Assembly (NCBI GenBank): GCA_002490995.1
Contig: DKVC01000174.1
Span: 1 to 21,718, forward strand
From: Lachnospiraceae bacterium UBA7188
Lineage (GTDB): Bacteria > Bacillota > Clostridia > Lachnospirales > Lachnospiraceae
DNA: 21,718 bases
Direction of reading: 5' to 3'
The translations under genes were made by a program, and so were the position numbers. Below, piece after piece: positions 15,527 to 21,718 of the stretch. How positions within the stretch are numbered: the stretch's first letter is position 1; the number at the start of each line of letters is the position of its first letter. The notes beneath the pieces were generated by a model that ran no database searches, was not told where the DNA came from, and was given only the letters and a program-made list of their open reading frames with translations.

Positions 15527-16045
15527 ATGAGTATGGTTCAGATAACGGATATGGCAGGTGCCAGGCCGGAACATTCGACGGTCATCGTAAATTTTGTGGC
15601 AGCGGTAAGGGAACAACTGAGAAACAGCACATGCTATGTTTTTTCTGATAATGTGCAATATAGATGGCGGACAAAGGAAGGGGAGGAAAAAACGGTTATT
15701 CCCGATGCCTCTATCAACTGCCGTGTAAAAGCAAGGAAAGGCAATACATTCCTGGATATACCGAGGTTTGTCATGGAGGTATTGAGTCCTTCCACGGAGA
15801 GTTATGACCGTGGGGAGAAAAAGGAGATATACAGGCAGCAGGAGATCGATGAGTACTGGATTGTAGACTGGGAAAAGAAAAGCATTGAAATTTACAACCT
15901 TGATTATGACGAAAACGGTGAAGCACAATATTATCTTTGGAAAAACATCACAGAACATAATAAGGAAGAGTTGAAAATCGTGCATTTTCCCAGACTGGAA
16001 ATTACCTTTGATAAAATATTTGACGAAGTAGATCTGGATTACTGA
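15527..16045 (+). CDS. Uma2-family (DUF820) endonuclease-like protein
   Basis: A 172-residue protein with the restriction-endonuclease-like fold pattern of the Uma2 family: VIPDASINC (P59-D60), FVMEVLSPSTESYDRGEKKEIYRQ (E84 and K98/K99), and EYWIVD (109-114). These correspond to the PD...(D/E)XK catalytic arrangement. Biological substrates of Uma2 proteins are not well established; many copies occur in cyanobacteria and other bacteria as accessory genes. The ATG at 15527 follows AAAAGGGGGC and is preferred over a GTG at 15491. It starts 36 bases after the VWA stop and may be cotranscribed with it, though a functional link is not shown. Confidence 0.85.
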   Translation: MSMVQITDMAGARPEHSTVIVNFVAAVREQLRNSTCYVFSDNVQYRWRTKEGEEKTVIPDASINCRVKARKGNTFLDIPRFVMEVLSPSTESYDRGEKKEIYRQQEIDEYWIVDWEKKSIEIYNLDYDENGEAQYYLWKNITEHNKEELKIVHFPRLEITFDKIFDEVDLDY

Positions 16046-16262
16046 AGCCTGCCTGCCCGGCGGAGCTTGTCAAATGCTGAGTGTCAGTTTGTAAATCAGG
16101 AATATGTGCTGTCCGGGTAAAAGAAAAGGCTGACGGCGCTTTTTGGCCGAAAAGGGTGTCGTGCTGCTCAGTCTAATGATGTACAGAATCTGTTGGCAGC
16201 GGCCTGGACGGAACAGGTGAGAGAAGCCTGTAGAAGCGGCACGAACGGTGCAGGGAGGGACA

Positions 16263-16835
16263 ATGGAAGACAGCAGGAAGGGAAAGACACTGGTTCAGTT
16301 ATTTTTAAGTACTCTGTATATCAGCGCATTTACATTCGGAGGCGGATTCGTCATCATCACTTTCATGAAACGGAAATTTGTGGATGAGCTGCATTGGATA
16401 GATGAGAATGAAATGCTGGACCTGGCGGCGCTGGCCCAGTCCTCGCCCGGGGCAATCGCTGTCAATGCGGCGATTCTGGTGGGATGGCGGGTAGCGGGCT
16501 TTGCGGGCATGGTGACGGCGGTCGTGGGGACCATACTGCCGCCCATGCTGATCTTGACGGTTATCTCCTTTTTCTATCAGGCATTTGCCGCAAATCCATA
16601 TGTGGCGCTTTTGCTGAAGGGCATGCAGGCGGGAGTGGTGGCGGTGATCCTGGATGTGGTATGGGGCCTCGGGGGAAAGGTGGTAAAGGAACGCAGCCTG
16701 TTTTTGTGTGTGGTGATGGCTGCAGCTTTTGTGGCAACCGCGGTATTCCGGGTGAATGTGATTCTGATCATACTGGCTGCGGCTGCGGTGGGGATGCTGC
16801 GGGCACTCTGGCTCAGGCGGCGGGTAGCTTCATGA
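16263..16835 (+). CDS. Chromate transporter-family protein, first half-size subunit
   Basis: A 190-residue membrane protein of the short-chain CHR family. Motifs are YISAFTFGGGFVIITFMKRKFVDE near the N terminus and LAQSSPGAIAVNAAILVGWRVAG, followed by about four further hydrophobic segments (VVGTILPPMLILTVISFF, GVVAVILDVVWGL, LFLCVVMAAAFVATAVF, VILIILAAAAVGML). Short CHR proteins work as pairs of homologous subunits with opposite membrane orientation; the second is at 17056. Some pairs export chromate, but the substrate here is unproved. The start at 16263 has GGGAGGG two bases upstream of A-ATG, preferred over an upstream GTG at 16248. The 217 bases before it hold no recognisable element. 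Confidence 0.9.
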   Translation: MEDSRKGKTLVQLFLSTLYISAFTFGGGFVIITFMKRKFVDELHWIDENEMLDLAALAQSSPGAIAVNAAILVGWRVAGFAGMVTAVVGTILPPMLILTVISFFYQAFAANPYVALLLKGMQAGVVAVILDVVWGLGGKVVKERSLFLCVVMAAAFVATAVFRVNVILIILAAAAVGMLRALWLRRRVAS

Positions 16836-16890
16836 GGCTTTCCGATCCGGCGGTATCCGGCACCTGCGGACAGGCGGCATATCCGGAAAA

Positions 16891-17052
16891 CCGTGAAGAA
16901 CCGCAACCGGGGCGGCGGTGGAAAGGGAAAACCGTGAAGAACCGCAACTGGGGCGGCGGTGGAAAAGGAAAACCGTGAGGGACTGCGCCCGGGATGGCGG
17001 TGGAAAGAGAAAGCCGTGAAGGACCGAAACCAGGACGGCAGAAGGAGGGAGA
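16891..17052 (+). repeat. 41-bp tandem repeat array, about four units
   Basis: Units begin with CCGTGA at 16891, 16932, 16973 and 17014, exactly 41 bases apart. The first two are nearly identical (CCGTGAAGAACCGCAAC then GGGGCGGCGGTGGAAA); the third and fourth are progressively diverged. Because 41 is not a multiple of three the array cannot encode a regular peptide repeat. The last unit grades into GGAGGGAGACGG, the ribosome site of the second chromate-transporter gene. Confidence 0.85.
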
Positions 17053-17055
17053 CGG

Positions 17056-17622
17056 ATGGTTTACCTGCAGTTATTTTTGAGTTTTCTGAAGGTTGGGATG
17101 TTCAGCATCGGAGGAGGCTATGCGGCGATGCCCCTGATCCAGAGCGAGGTAGTGTCCGGCCATGGGTGGCTGAGCATGGGAGAATTCACGGATTTGATTA
17201 CGATTGCGGAGATGACGCCGGGGCCGATAGCGGTGAATTCGGCAACCTTTGTGGGCATACGGATTGCAGGTGTCCCCGGGGCAGTTGCGGCTACCTTCGG
17301 GTGTATCTTTCCGTCCTGTATTATAGTATCTCTCCTCGCCTTTATTTACTATAAATATAAGAACATGTCTGCATTGCAGGGCATCCTGCAGAGTCTGCGC
17401 CCCGCAGTGGTTGCCCTGATTGCAGGCGCAGGGATTTCCCTCCTGCGCACTGTGGCGGTGGGAGAAGAAGCCCTGCTGCCGGAAAATGTGAACTGGCTGG
17501 GGATTGTACTGTTTGCCGCAGCCTTCTTTGTCCTGAGAAAATGGAAGTGGAATCCGATTCTGGTGATGTTTCTGTGTGGGATTGTAAATCTGGGAATCCA
17601 TGTTATTTCCGGCGCCGTTTAA
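17056..17622 (+). CDS. Chromate transporter-family protein, second half-size subunit
   Basis: A 188-residue membrane protein homologous to the first subunit: FLSFLKVGMFSIGGGYAAMPLIQSEV and EMTPGPIAVNSATFVGIRIAG, then hydrophobic segments including GCIFPSCIIVSLLAFIYY, AVVALIAGAGISLL, WLGIVLFAAAFFVL and PILVMFLCGIVNLGIHVI. Together with the gene at 16263 it makes a CHR pair. AGGAGGGA lies six bases before the ATG. The two genes are separated by 220 bases filled largely by a 41-bp tandem repeat, unlike most pairs, which overlap or nearly touch. The stop is 36 bases from the convergent glnN stop. Confidence 0.9.
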   Translation: MVYLQLFLSFLKVGMFSIGGGYAAMPLIQSEVVSGHGWLSMGEFTDLITIAEMTPGPIAVNSATFVGIRIAGVPGAVAATFGCIFPSCIIVSLLAFIYYKYKNMSALQGILQSLRPAVVALIAGAGISLLRTVAVGEEALLPENVNWLGIVLFAAAFFVLRKWKWNPILVMFLCGIVNLGIHVISGAV

Positions 17623-17658
17623 AGAGATTTTTCTTCGCACGGCGGCCGGAATACTTTT

Positions 17659-19755
17659 TTACCTTACCCCAAACAGCAGGTCGCCGTATGTGGGGAAGGG
17701 CCATTCGCTTTTGGCTGTCAGCGTCTCCGCCTCATCGCAGGCGAGCCTCAGCTCTTCCATTTTGGGAAGCAGGGTGTCGCGTACGGCGTTGGATTCAGAG
17801 ATAATATCTTCTTCATTGTGAAGGGCGGCGACAGCATCTTCCAGTTCTGCCGTCTTCACAGCGATTCTGTCAGTGAGGGTGGACAGCTTTCGGACCAGGT
17901 CCTTCTCATAGCCGCAGGCCAGGTTCTCGTCCACGGCTTTTTTGGCGGCTGCAGTCCGGGCAACCTTCAGAGTATAGGACTCCACCGCCGGGGCAATCAG
18001 GGTCCTTGCCATATCCACCATGGTGTTGGCTTCAATCAGGACGGTTTTGCAATAATTTTCCAACATGATATCACATCTGGACTTCAGCTCCGCCTCGGAG
18101 AATACTTTGTGGGAGGTCAGCATATCCACGTTCTTTTTATCCAGCAGATGAGGCATGCAGTCCGGCGTGGTGCGGTAGTTGAGCAGTCCGCGCTTTTCTG
18201 TGGCTTCCCGGATCCAGGTGTCGTCGTAGCCGTTGCCGTTGAAGACGATGCGCTTGTGGTCTTTGATGGTCTTGCGGATCATTTCATGCAGCGTGGTCTC
18301 GAAATCTTCCGCGCCCTCCAGGCGGTCCGCATAAATCTTCAGGCTCTCGGCAACCGCGCTGTTGAGCATCATATTGGCGCAGGCGATGCTGTTGGAGGAG
18401 CCGAGCATGCGGAATTCGAATTTGTTTCCGGTGAAAGCGAAGGGCGAGGTACGGTTGCGGTCCGTGGTGTCGCGGTTGAACCTGGGCAGAACATTCACGC
18501 CAAGCTTCATCACGGTTTTATCTACGCCGCTGTAGGGCTGACCGGATTCGATGGCTTCCAGAACCGCATTCAGCTCATCGCCAAGGAATACGGATACCAC
18601 GGCAGGAGGCGCTTCGTTTGCTCCCAGACGGTGGTCATTGCCTGCGGTGGCCACCGAGAGGCGAAGCAGATCCTGATAATCATCGACGGCCTTGATCACG
18701 GCACAGAGGAAAAGCAAAAACTGTGCGTTTTCGTAAGGCGTTTCGCCGGGGGATAGAAGATTGACTCCGGTGTCGGTGGTCAGAGACCAGTTATTATGCT
18801 TGCCGCTGCCGTTGACGCCGGCGAAGGGCTTCTCGTGCAGCAGGCACACCAGGCCGTGCTTTGCGGCTACCTTCTGCATGATTTCCATGGTCAGCTGATT
18901 GTGGTCGGTTGCCACATTGGTGGTCGTATAGATGGGAGCCAGTTCATGCTGTGCGGGAGCCACTTCGTTATGTTCTGTCTTGGCCAGGATGCCCAGTTTC
19001 CAGAGCTCCTGGTTCAGTTCTTCCATGTAAGCTGCCACTCTGGGTTTGATCACGCCGAAATAGTGGTCGTCCATTTCCTGCCCCTTGGGAGATTTTGCGC
19101 CGAATAATGTCCTTCCGGTAAAACGGAGGTCCGGACGCTGATCGTACATTTCCTTTGTGATCAGAAAATATTCCTGCTCCGGTCCCACGGAGGTACGGAC
19201 ACATTTTACCGTATTGTTGCCGAAGAGCTTCAGGATGCGCAGGGCCTGTTTATTCAGAGCCTGCATGGAGCGCAGAAGGGGGGTTTTCTTGTCCAGTGCC
19301 TCGCCGCCGTAGGAGCAGAAAGCGGTGGGAATGCACAGGGTTTTTCCCTTGATGAACGCATAGGAAGTGGGATCCCATGCGGTATAACCCCTGGCTTCAA
19401 AGGTTGCCCGCAGGCCACCGGAGGGGAACGAGGAAGCATCGGGCTCGCCCTTGATCAGTTCCTTTCCTGAAAATTCCATGATGACGCCGCCGTCGGGTGA
19501 AGGGGAGATAAAGCTGTCGTGTTTCTCCGCCGTGACGCCGGTGAGAGGCTGGAACCAGTGTGTGTAGTGAGTCGCGCCGTGGGCCACAGCCCAGTCCTTC
19601 ATGGCGGCTGCCACAGCGTTGGCAACATTGATGTCCAGGCGGGCGTTCTCGTCGATGGTCTTCCGCAGAGACCGGTAAACCTCGGCGGACAGATTCGCTT
19701 TCATGACCCTGTCGTCAAATACCATACATCCGAAATAGTCAGATACCTTTTCCAT
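17659..19755 (-). CDS. glnN: Glutamine synthetase, type III
   Basis: A 698-residue ATP-dependent enzyme making glutamine from glutamate and ammonia, cytosolic. It has the type III signatures HWFQPLTGVTAEKHDSF (residues ~66-82), WDPTSYAFIKGKTLCIPTAFCSYGGEALDKKTPLLRSM, VGPEQEYFLI, ATAGNDHRLGANEAPPAVVSVFLG and NRTSPFAFTGNKFEFRMLGSSNS, plus the long helical C-terminal region of the family. The length is normal for GSIII. The ATG at 19755 is taken as the start since homologous sequence begins there; the frame extends 17 residues further without a good site, and a weak AAAGGGATAGGT precedes 19755. A promoter and an attenuator-like hairpin lie about 220-290 bases upstream, with repeat R6 between. 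Confidence 0.95.
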   Translation of the reverse strand: MEKVSDYFGCMVFDDRVMKANLSAEVYRSLRKTIDENARLDINVANAVAAAMKDWAVAHGATHYTHWFQPLTGVTAEKHDSFISPSPDGGVIMEFSGKELIKGEPDASSFPSGGLRATFEARGYTAWDPTSYAFIKGKTLCIPTAFCSYGGEALDKKTPLLRSMQALNKQALRILKLFGNNTVKCVRTSVGPEQEYFLITKEMYDQRPDLRFTGRTLFGAKSPKGQEMDDHYFGVIKPRVAAYMEELNQELWKLGILAKTEHNEVAPAQHELAPIYTTTNVATDHNQLTMEIMQKVAAKHGLVCLLHEKPFAGVNGSGKHNNWSLTTDTGVNLLSPGETPYENAQFLLFLCAVIKAVDDYQDLLRLSVATAGNDHRLGANEAPPAVVSVFLGDELNAVLEAIESGQPYSGVDKTVMKLGVNVLPRFNRDTTDRNRTSPFAFTGNKFEFRMLGSSNSIACANMMLNSAVAESLKIYADRLEGAEDFETTLHEMIRKTIKDHKRIVFNGNGYDDTWIREATEKRGLLNYRTTPDCMPHLLDKKNVDMLTSHKVFSEAELKSRCDIMLENYCKTVLIEANTMVDMARTLIAPAVESYTLKVARTAAAKKAVDENLACGYEKDLVRKLSTLTDRIAVKTAELEDAVAALHNEEDIISESNAVRDTLLPKMEELRLACDEAETLTAKSEWPFPTYGDLLFGVR

Positions 19756-19849
19756 AATATAATTACCTATCCCTTTCCGTAACCTGCAGGTGCAGGCACT
19801 TTGCACATTTTTGAATGTCCCTGATTTATTTTACGGCAATTCCTGACAG

Positions 19850-19959
19850 ATACTCACGGCGGAAAACATTTGCCGGCCCGCACGCACAATGGATGAGCGC
19901 TGGCGCAATGTCCTTTTCATAGCAGGCTCATTCCACTGAATGAATGCGTTCATGAGTAT
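19850..19959 (-). repeat. Dispersed palindromic repeat, copy R6, in the glnN leader
   Basis: A 110-bp diverged copy from ATACTCAC to ATGAGTAT. It keeps AAACATTTGCCGG, GAGCGC and GAATGCGTTCATGAG. It lies inside the transcribed leader of glnN, downstream of the promoter and hairpin, so it should be present in the mRNA. Confidence 0.7.
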
Positions 19960-20005
19960 AAAAGACAAGGGCATCTCCCATGTGTTTACATGAAAGACGC
20001 CCTTG
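19958..20005 (-). terminator. Attenuator-like hairpin in the glnN leader
   Basis: On the minus strand CAAGGGC-GTCTTTCATGT pairs with ACATGGGAGAT-GCCCTTG through an almost uninterrupted 18-bp stem with an AAAC loop, followed by TCTTTTAT. The stem begins only about nine bases after the predicted start of transcription at about 20014. Termination here would give an RNA of about 55 nt, and readthrough would be needed for glnN expression. No competing antiterminator was identified. Confidence 0.65.
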
Positions 20006-20020
20006 CCTTTTTCATTCTGC

Positions 20021-20049
20021 ATTATGCACCACTTGAGGGCATTTGTCAA
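20021..20049 (-). promoter_or_regulatory. Promoter of glnN
   Basis: On the minus strand a perfect TTGACA (20049-20044), 17 bases, then CATAAT (20026-20021). It is followed immediately by the leader hairpin. It is strong in sequence, which makes a downstream control point plausible. Confidence 0.8.
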
Positions 20050-20154
20050 CCCTGAGGATTTAATTTCCTGATTTTTGTGCGGTTTGCATCTTTTTGAACC
20101 GCTCGGTTTTGAATTTATGGCAGTTTCGCCAAGAATAAAGAAGCACCGCCATTT

Positions 20155-20928
20155 TCACTCCAATGCCAGCTTTTTCACTCTCGCAAAAGCCGCCCTTACC
20201 TGGGGTATGGCCAGGATAATCAGCGTGATGGCAGCTTCGGAAAAAATATAGATGCCGTTGTAAACCAGGGAGTAAGGCAGAGGAGACCAGCCTTCCCAGG
20301 CATATTCCGCGAAGAAGATCCAGCCGGAGAGGGTGGCAAAAATCCACCTTCCGATGATGCCTGCCGCATAGCCCTTCAGCAGTCCGTTCTTCTTGTCGGT
20401 GAAGAGCCCGGACAGCCCAAAGGCGCCGAAAGCCAGAGGGTAATCCACCAGCAGCTGGGCGGGATGGATGACATAAGGGTCGATGATCAGCTGCAGAATA
20501 CCGTAAGCCACACCGGTGATCACACCCGCTTCCAGCCCGAACCAGTAGCCGGGAAGGCAGATGAAGAGCATGGAGAGCAGGGTAATGGAGCCGCCGAAAG
20601 GAAATTCGTAGAGCTTCAGATTGGACAGCACGGTGCCCAGAGCTACGGCCACGGCACAGAAGGCCAGCTGTTTGGCGCCGAGCTTCAAGCCGGATTTCTT
20701 TCCGGGGGCAGCTGTTCCGTCTAAGCGGCTTTCACTTCCGGAAGCATTCTTTCTTTCGGGATTGCTGTTCCTTTCAGAAGAGCTTCTCTTTCCGGAAGAG
20801 CTTTTCTTTCCTGCGAAGGCCACAGCCGCGGCGAGAAGAGCCAGGAAAAGGACGATCAGAAGGGCAGTGCCCAGGGGGGTGGGGAGATAACTGATATCAT
20901 CCCCGTCTGTGATTACATTGTACAACAT
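20155..20928 (-). CDS. thiT: Thiamine transporter, ECF S component, with N-terminal extension
   Basis: A 257-residue membrane protein, the thiamine-binding subunit of an energy-coupling factor transporter. The ThiT core occupies residues ~80-255: SNLKLYEFPFGGSITLLSMLFICLPGYWFGLEAG, QLIIDPYVIHPAQLLVDYPLAFGAFGLSGLF, and WSPLPYSLVYNGIYIFSEAAITLIIL. Known ThiT proteins are near 190 residues. Here an extra hydrophobic helix (~18-39) and a Ser/Lys/Arg/Asn-rich linker (~41-76) precede the core. AAGGAGG seven bases before the ATG at 20928 fixes the start. A TPP riboswitch precedes it. No ECF A, A' or T gene is present in this window, as expected for group II ECF systems with shared modules. Confidence 0.92.
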   Translation of the reverse strand: MLYNVITDGDDISYLPTPLGTALLIVLFLALLAAAVAFAGKKSSSGKRSSSERNSNPERKNASGSESRLDGTAAPGKKSGLKLGAKQLAFCAVAVALGTVLSNLKLYEFPFGGSITLLSMLFICLPGYWFGLEAGVITGVAYGILQLIIDPYVIHPAQLLVDYPLAFGAFGLSGLFTDKKNGLLKGYAAGIIGRWIFATLSGWIFFAEYAWEGWSPLPYSLVYNGIYIFSEAAITLIILAIPQVRAAFARVKKLALE

Positions 20929-20936
20929 AAAAAAAT

Positions 20937-20962
20937 CCTCCTTAATGTATTGGCTAAGGAGG
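20937..20962 (-). promoter_or_regulatory. Ribosome-site sequestering hairpin (riboswitch expression platform)
   Basis: On the minus strand CCTCCTTA and TAAGGAGG form a perfect 8-bp stem around a 10-base loop. The right arm is the thiT ribosome site. This fits translational rather than transcriptional control by the upstream TPP aptamer. Confidence 0.75.
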
Positions 20963-21044
20963 GACGACATCGGCAATGAGATGACGCATAAGTCGGACGG
21001 TGCGCTGCGGAAGTGCTTCGTCTGCCGTATGTATGCGCTCTTCA

Positions 21045-21160
21045 TTGCGCTGCTTCCTTACGCCGGTATTATCCGGGTCAAGTAGTGAGGGTTAGAGGCT
21101 TTGGTTCGGATGTTCCTCTCCGGATGAAAGCTTCAGTCTCAGCGATGTGCTCCCCTAGCG
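21045..21160 (-). promoter_or_regulatory. TPP riboswitch (THI box) of thiT
   Basis: Read on the minus strand it has AGGGGAGC, then the conserved GCTGAGACTGAAGC, ACCCTCACTACTTGACC, and CGGATAATACCGGCGTAAGG leading to AAGC. These are the diagnostic P2/P4 internal-loop sequences of the thiamin pyrophosphate aptamer. It lies about 115 bases before thiT, giving thiamin-dependent repression of the transporter. Confidence 0.95.
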
Positions 21161-21211
21161 TTTTCTGGAATTGTCTTCAGGCAACTCCATATGACAGCGG
21201 AAAACCGGTGA

Positions 21212-21241
21212 AATATACTCGTGCTCAGAAACATTTGCCAA
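21212..21241 (-). promoter_or_regulatory. Possible thiT promoter inside repeat R7
   Basis: On the minus strand TTGGCA (21241-21236), 18 bases, TATATT (21217-21212), at the outer end of repeat R7. Transcription would begin about 45 bases before the TPP aptamer. No better promoter is seen between the repeat and the aptamer. Confidence 0.5.
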
Positions 21242-21314
21242 CGGAAAGGTATAACCGGTGAGCGCTCCTGCAATGCAGAACAAAGGAGCGGCAAAGGAAT
21301 GCGATCACGAATAT
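21215..21314 (-). repeat. Dispersed palindromic repeat, copy R7
   Basis: A 100-bp copy from ATACTCGTG to CACGAATAT. It contains AAACATTTGCCAAC, GAGCGCTCC with GGAGCGG, and GGCAAAGGAATGCG. It directly abuts copy R8 in the same orientation, the ends sharing a TATATA stretch. Confidence 0.85.
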
Positions 21315-21413
21315 ATACTCACGTTCACAAACATTTGCCAATCTGAATGTATAACGAGCGAGCGCGTCAGTACTGTAGAACAGAAAATGGAAAGTAAATG
21401 CGCTCGCGAGTAT
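21315..21413 (-). repeat. Dispersed palindromic repeat, copy R8
   Basis: A 99-bp copy from ATACTCACG to CGCGAGTAT, head-to-tail with R7. Its reverse complement is the closest match in the window to R1, sharing the ACTCGCGAGCGCATT start, CTGTTCTACA centre and TTGGCAAATG then GTGAGTATATA end. Confidence 0.88.
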
Positions 21414-21485
21414 AAAAGTCAGGTTTCCTGCTGTATTTACGGTCTACTATAAGGGATTTTCCGCCTGGTGTCAAGAAAAATTTTT

Positions 21486-21512
21486 CATGACAATTCATGA
21501 CAATTCATGACC
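21486..21512 (+). repeat. Short direct repeats, 10-bp unit
   Basis: CATGACAATT occurs twice in tandem followed by CATGACC. Tandem direct repeats upstream of a promoter may be a regulator-binding site; nothing more can be said. The flanking 21430-21640 stretch also has a small AGCAGC/GCTGCT hairpin near 21520 but no gene. Confidence 0.6.
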
Positions 21513-21579
21513 GCATAAAGCAGCCGGAAAAGCTGCTGAAGGAAAGAGGAGGAAAGTTGTTGTTATTACAGCCTTAGTC

Positions 21580-21608
21580 TCGACTAACGCATGTTCTTGT
21601 GGTATACT
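21580..21608 (+). promoter_or_regulatory. Possible promoter of the right-edge gene
   Basis: TCGACT (21580-21585), 17 bases, TATACT (21603-21608), with the ATG 33 bases further on. The -10 is good and the -35 moderate. Confidence 0.5.
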
Positions 21609-21640
21609 TGAAAAATACGTAGCTGACAGGAGGCATTTTC

Positions 21641-21718
21641 ATGGGCGGACAGGGAGCCAAAAGTGCAAAAAAGAATATTTGTGTCGGTCTGTTGGCCCAT
21701 GTATGAGCCGATAGACGG
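21641..21718 (+). pseudogene. Start of a TetM/EF-G-like GTPase gene, interrupted at the P-loop
   Basis: AGGAGG precedes an ATG at 21641 encoding MGGQGAKSAKKNICVGLLAHV, then a TGA at 21704-21706. KNI..GLLAHV is the opening strand of translational GTPases of the TetM/EF-G type, where it is followed by DAGKTT, the nucleotide-binding P-loop. Here the bases after the stop (GCCGATAGACGG) still resemble a shifted version of GCCGGAAAGACGG, suggesting small lesions. The window ends 12 bases later, so it cannot be told whether the reading frame resumes or whether this is a sequence error. Confidence 0.5.

Noticed and set aside
14876..15985. 369-codon minus-strand open frame across VWA and Uma2
   Set aside because: It spans two convincing plus-strand genes with intact active-site motifs and shows antisense-like composition.
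15527..16045. Uma2 protein as a defence nuclease working with the MoxR module
   Set aside because: Close spacing to the VWA gene permits cotranscription, but Uma2 genes are common stand-alone accessory genes and nothing in the sequence shows a joint function.
16046..16262. Possible regulatory RNA or small gene before the first chromate-transporter gene
   Set aside because: No conserved aptamer sequence, convincing hairpin, promoter or coding frame with a ribosome site could be supported.
16891..17052. Possible CRISPR array
   Set aside because: The 41-bp units are directly contiguous and diverge gradually; there are no unique spacers and no cas genes.
20051..20154. Terminator for thiT (TGGCGGT/ACTGCCA and GCGGTT/AACCGC inverted repeats)
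   Set aside because: Stems are short with long loops, and neither is followed by a U-run on the minus strand.
21215..21413. Possible CRISPR-like or tRNA-like repeats upstream of thiT
   Set aside because: The units are ~100-bp palindromic elements found elsewhere singly and in both orientations; no anticodon arm, TPC loop or spacer pattern is seen.

Overview
The window looks like chromosomal DNA of a Gram-positive anaerobe of the Clostridia, most likely Lachnospiraceae. The grounds are moderate GC content, strong AGGAGG-type ribosome sites, a type III glutamine synthetase, ThiT under a TPP riboswitch, a GHMP-kinase IspE, a split ChrA pair, a DUF6128-like protein, and an SRP RNA without an Alu domain. 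No species is claimed. No rRNA, tRNA, CRISPR array, transposase or phage gene was seen.

Layout. (1) Positions 1-379 hold no gene but one full copy (118-217) of a roughly 100-bp palindromic repeat that recurs through the window. (2) 380-1621 (+) encodes a DUF6128-like protein; 1651-2583 (-) encodes a PflX-type radical SAM protein; 2716-2882 (-) is the SRP RNA with its own promoter. (3) 3157-3816 (-) is an unrecognised protein with a strong terminator. (4) A minus-strand cluster from 7529 to 4191 reads ispE, a GntR/FCD regulator, a small membrane-anchored protein overlapping murI, murI, and a DUF1934 protein. A near-consensus promoter at 7583-7611 drives it. (5) On the plus strand a lipoprotein (sensor-like domain fused to a solute-binding protein) is followed by a MoxR AAA+ ATPase, a DUF5682 protein and a VWA protein. 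The VWA gene is separated from DUF5682 by a repeat copy and a PIN toxin-like remnant with its small partner gene. A Uma2-family nuclease-like gene follows. (6) Two half-size chromate-transporter genes flank a 41-bp tandem repeat array. (7) glnN (-) has a promoter, a leader hairpin that looks like an attenuator, and a repeat copy in its leader. (8) thiT (-) lies behind a TPP riboswitch whose expression platform sequesters the ribosome site. Two head-to-tail repeat copies lie upstream. (9) At the right edge a TetM/EF-G-like GTPase reading frame begins but meets a stop at the P-loop.

The two most interesting themes are these. First, a dispersed palindromic repeat family with at least seven recognisable copies, whose conserved end carries a TTGGCA-18-TATATA promoter-like pair; several copies point into genes, including thiT. 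Second, the MoxR-DUF5682-VWA module, a RavA/ViaA-like chaperone/ATPase pair with a TIKI/EreA-like third component of unknown target, which here has been split by a repeat plus a decayed toxin-antitoxin-like unit. All family assignments come from reading motifs, not from database searches.
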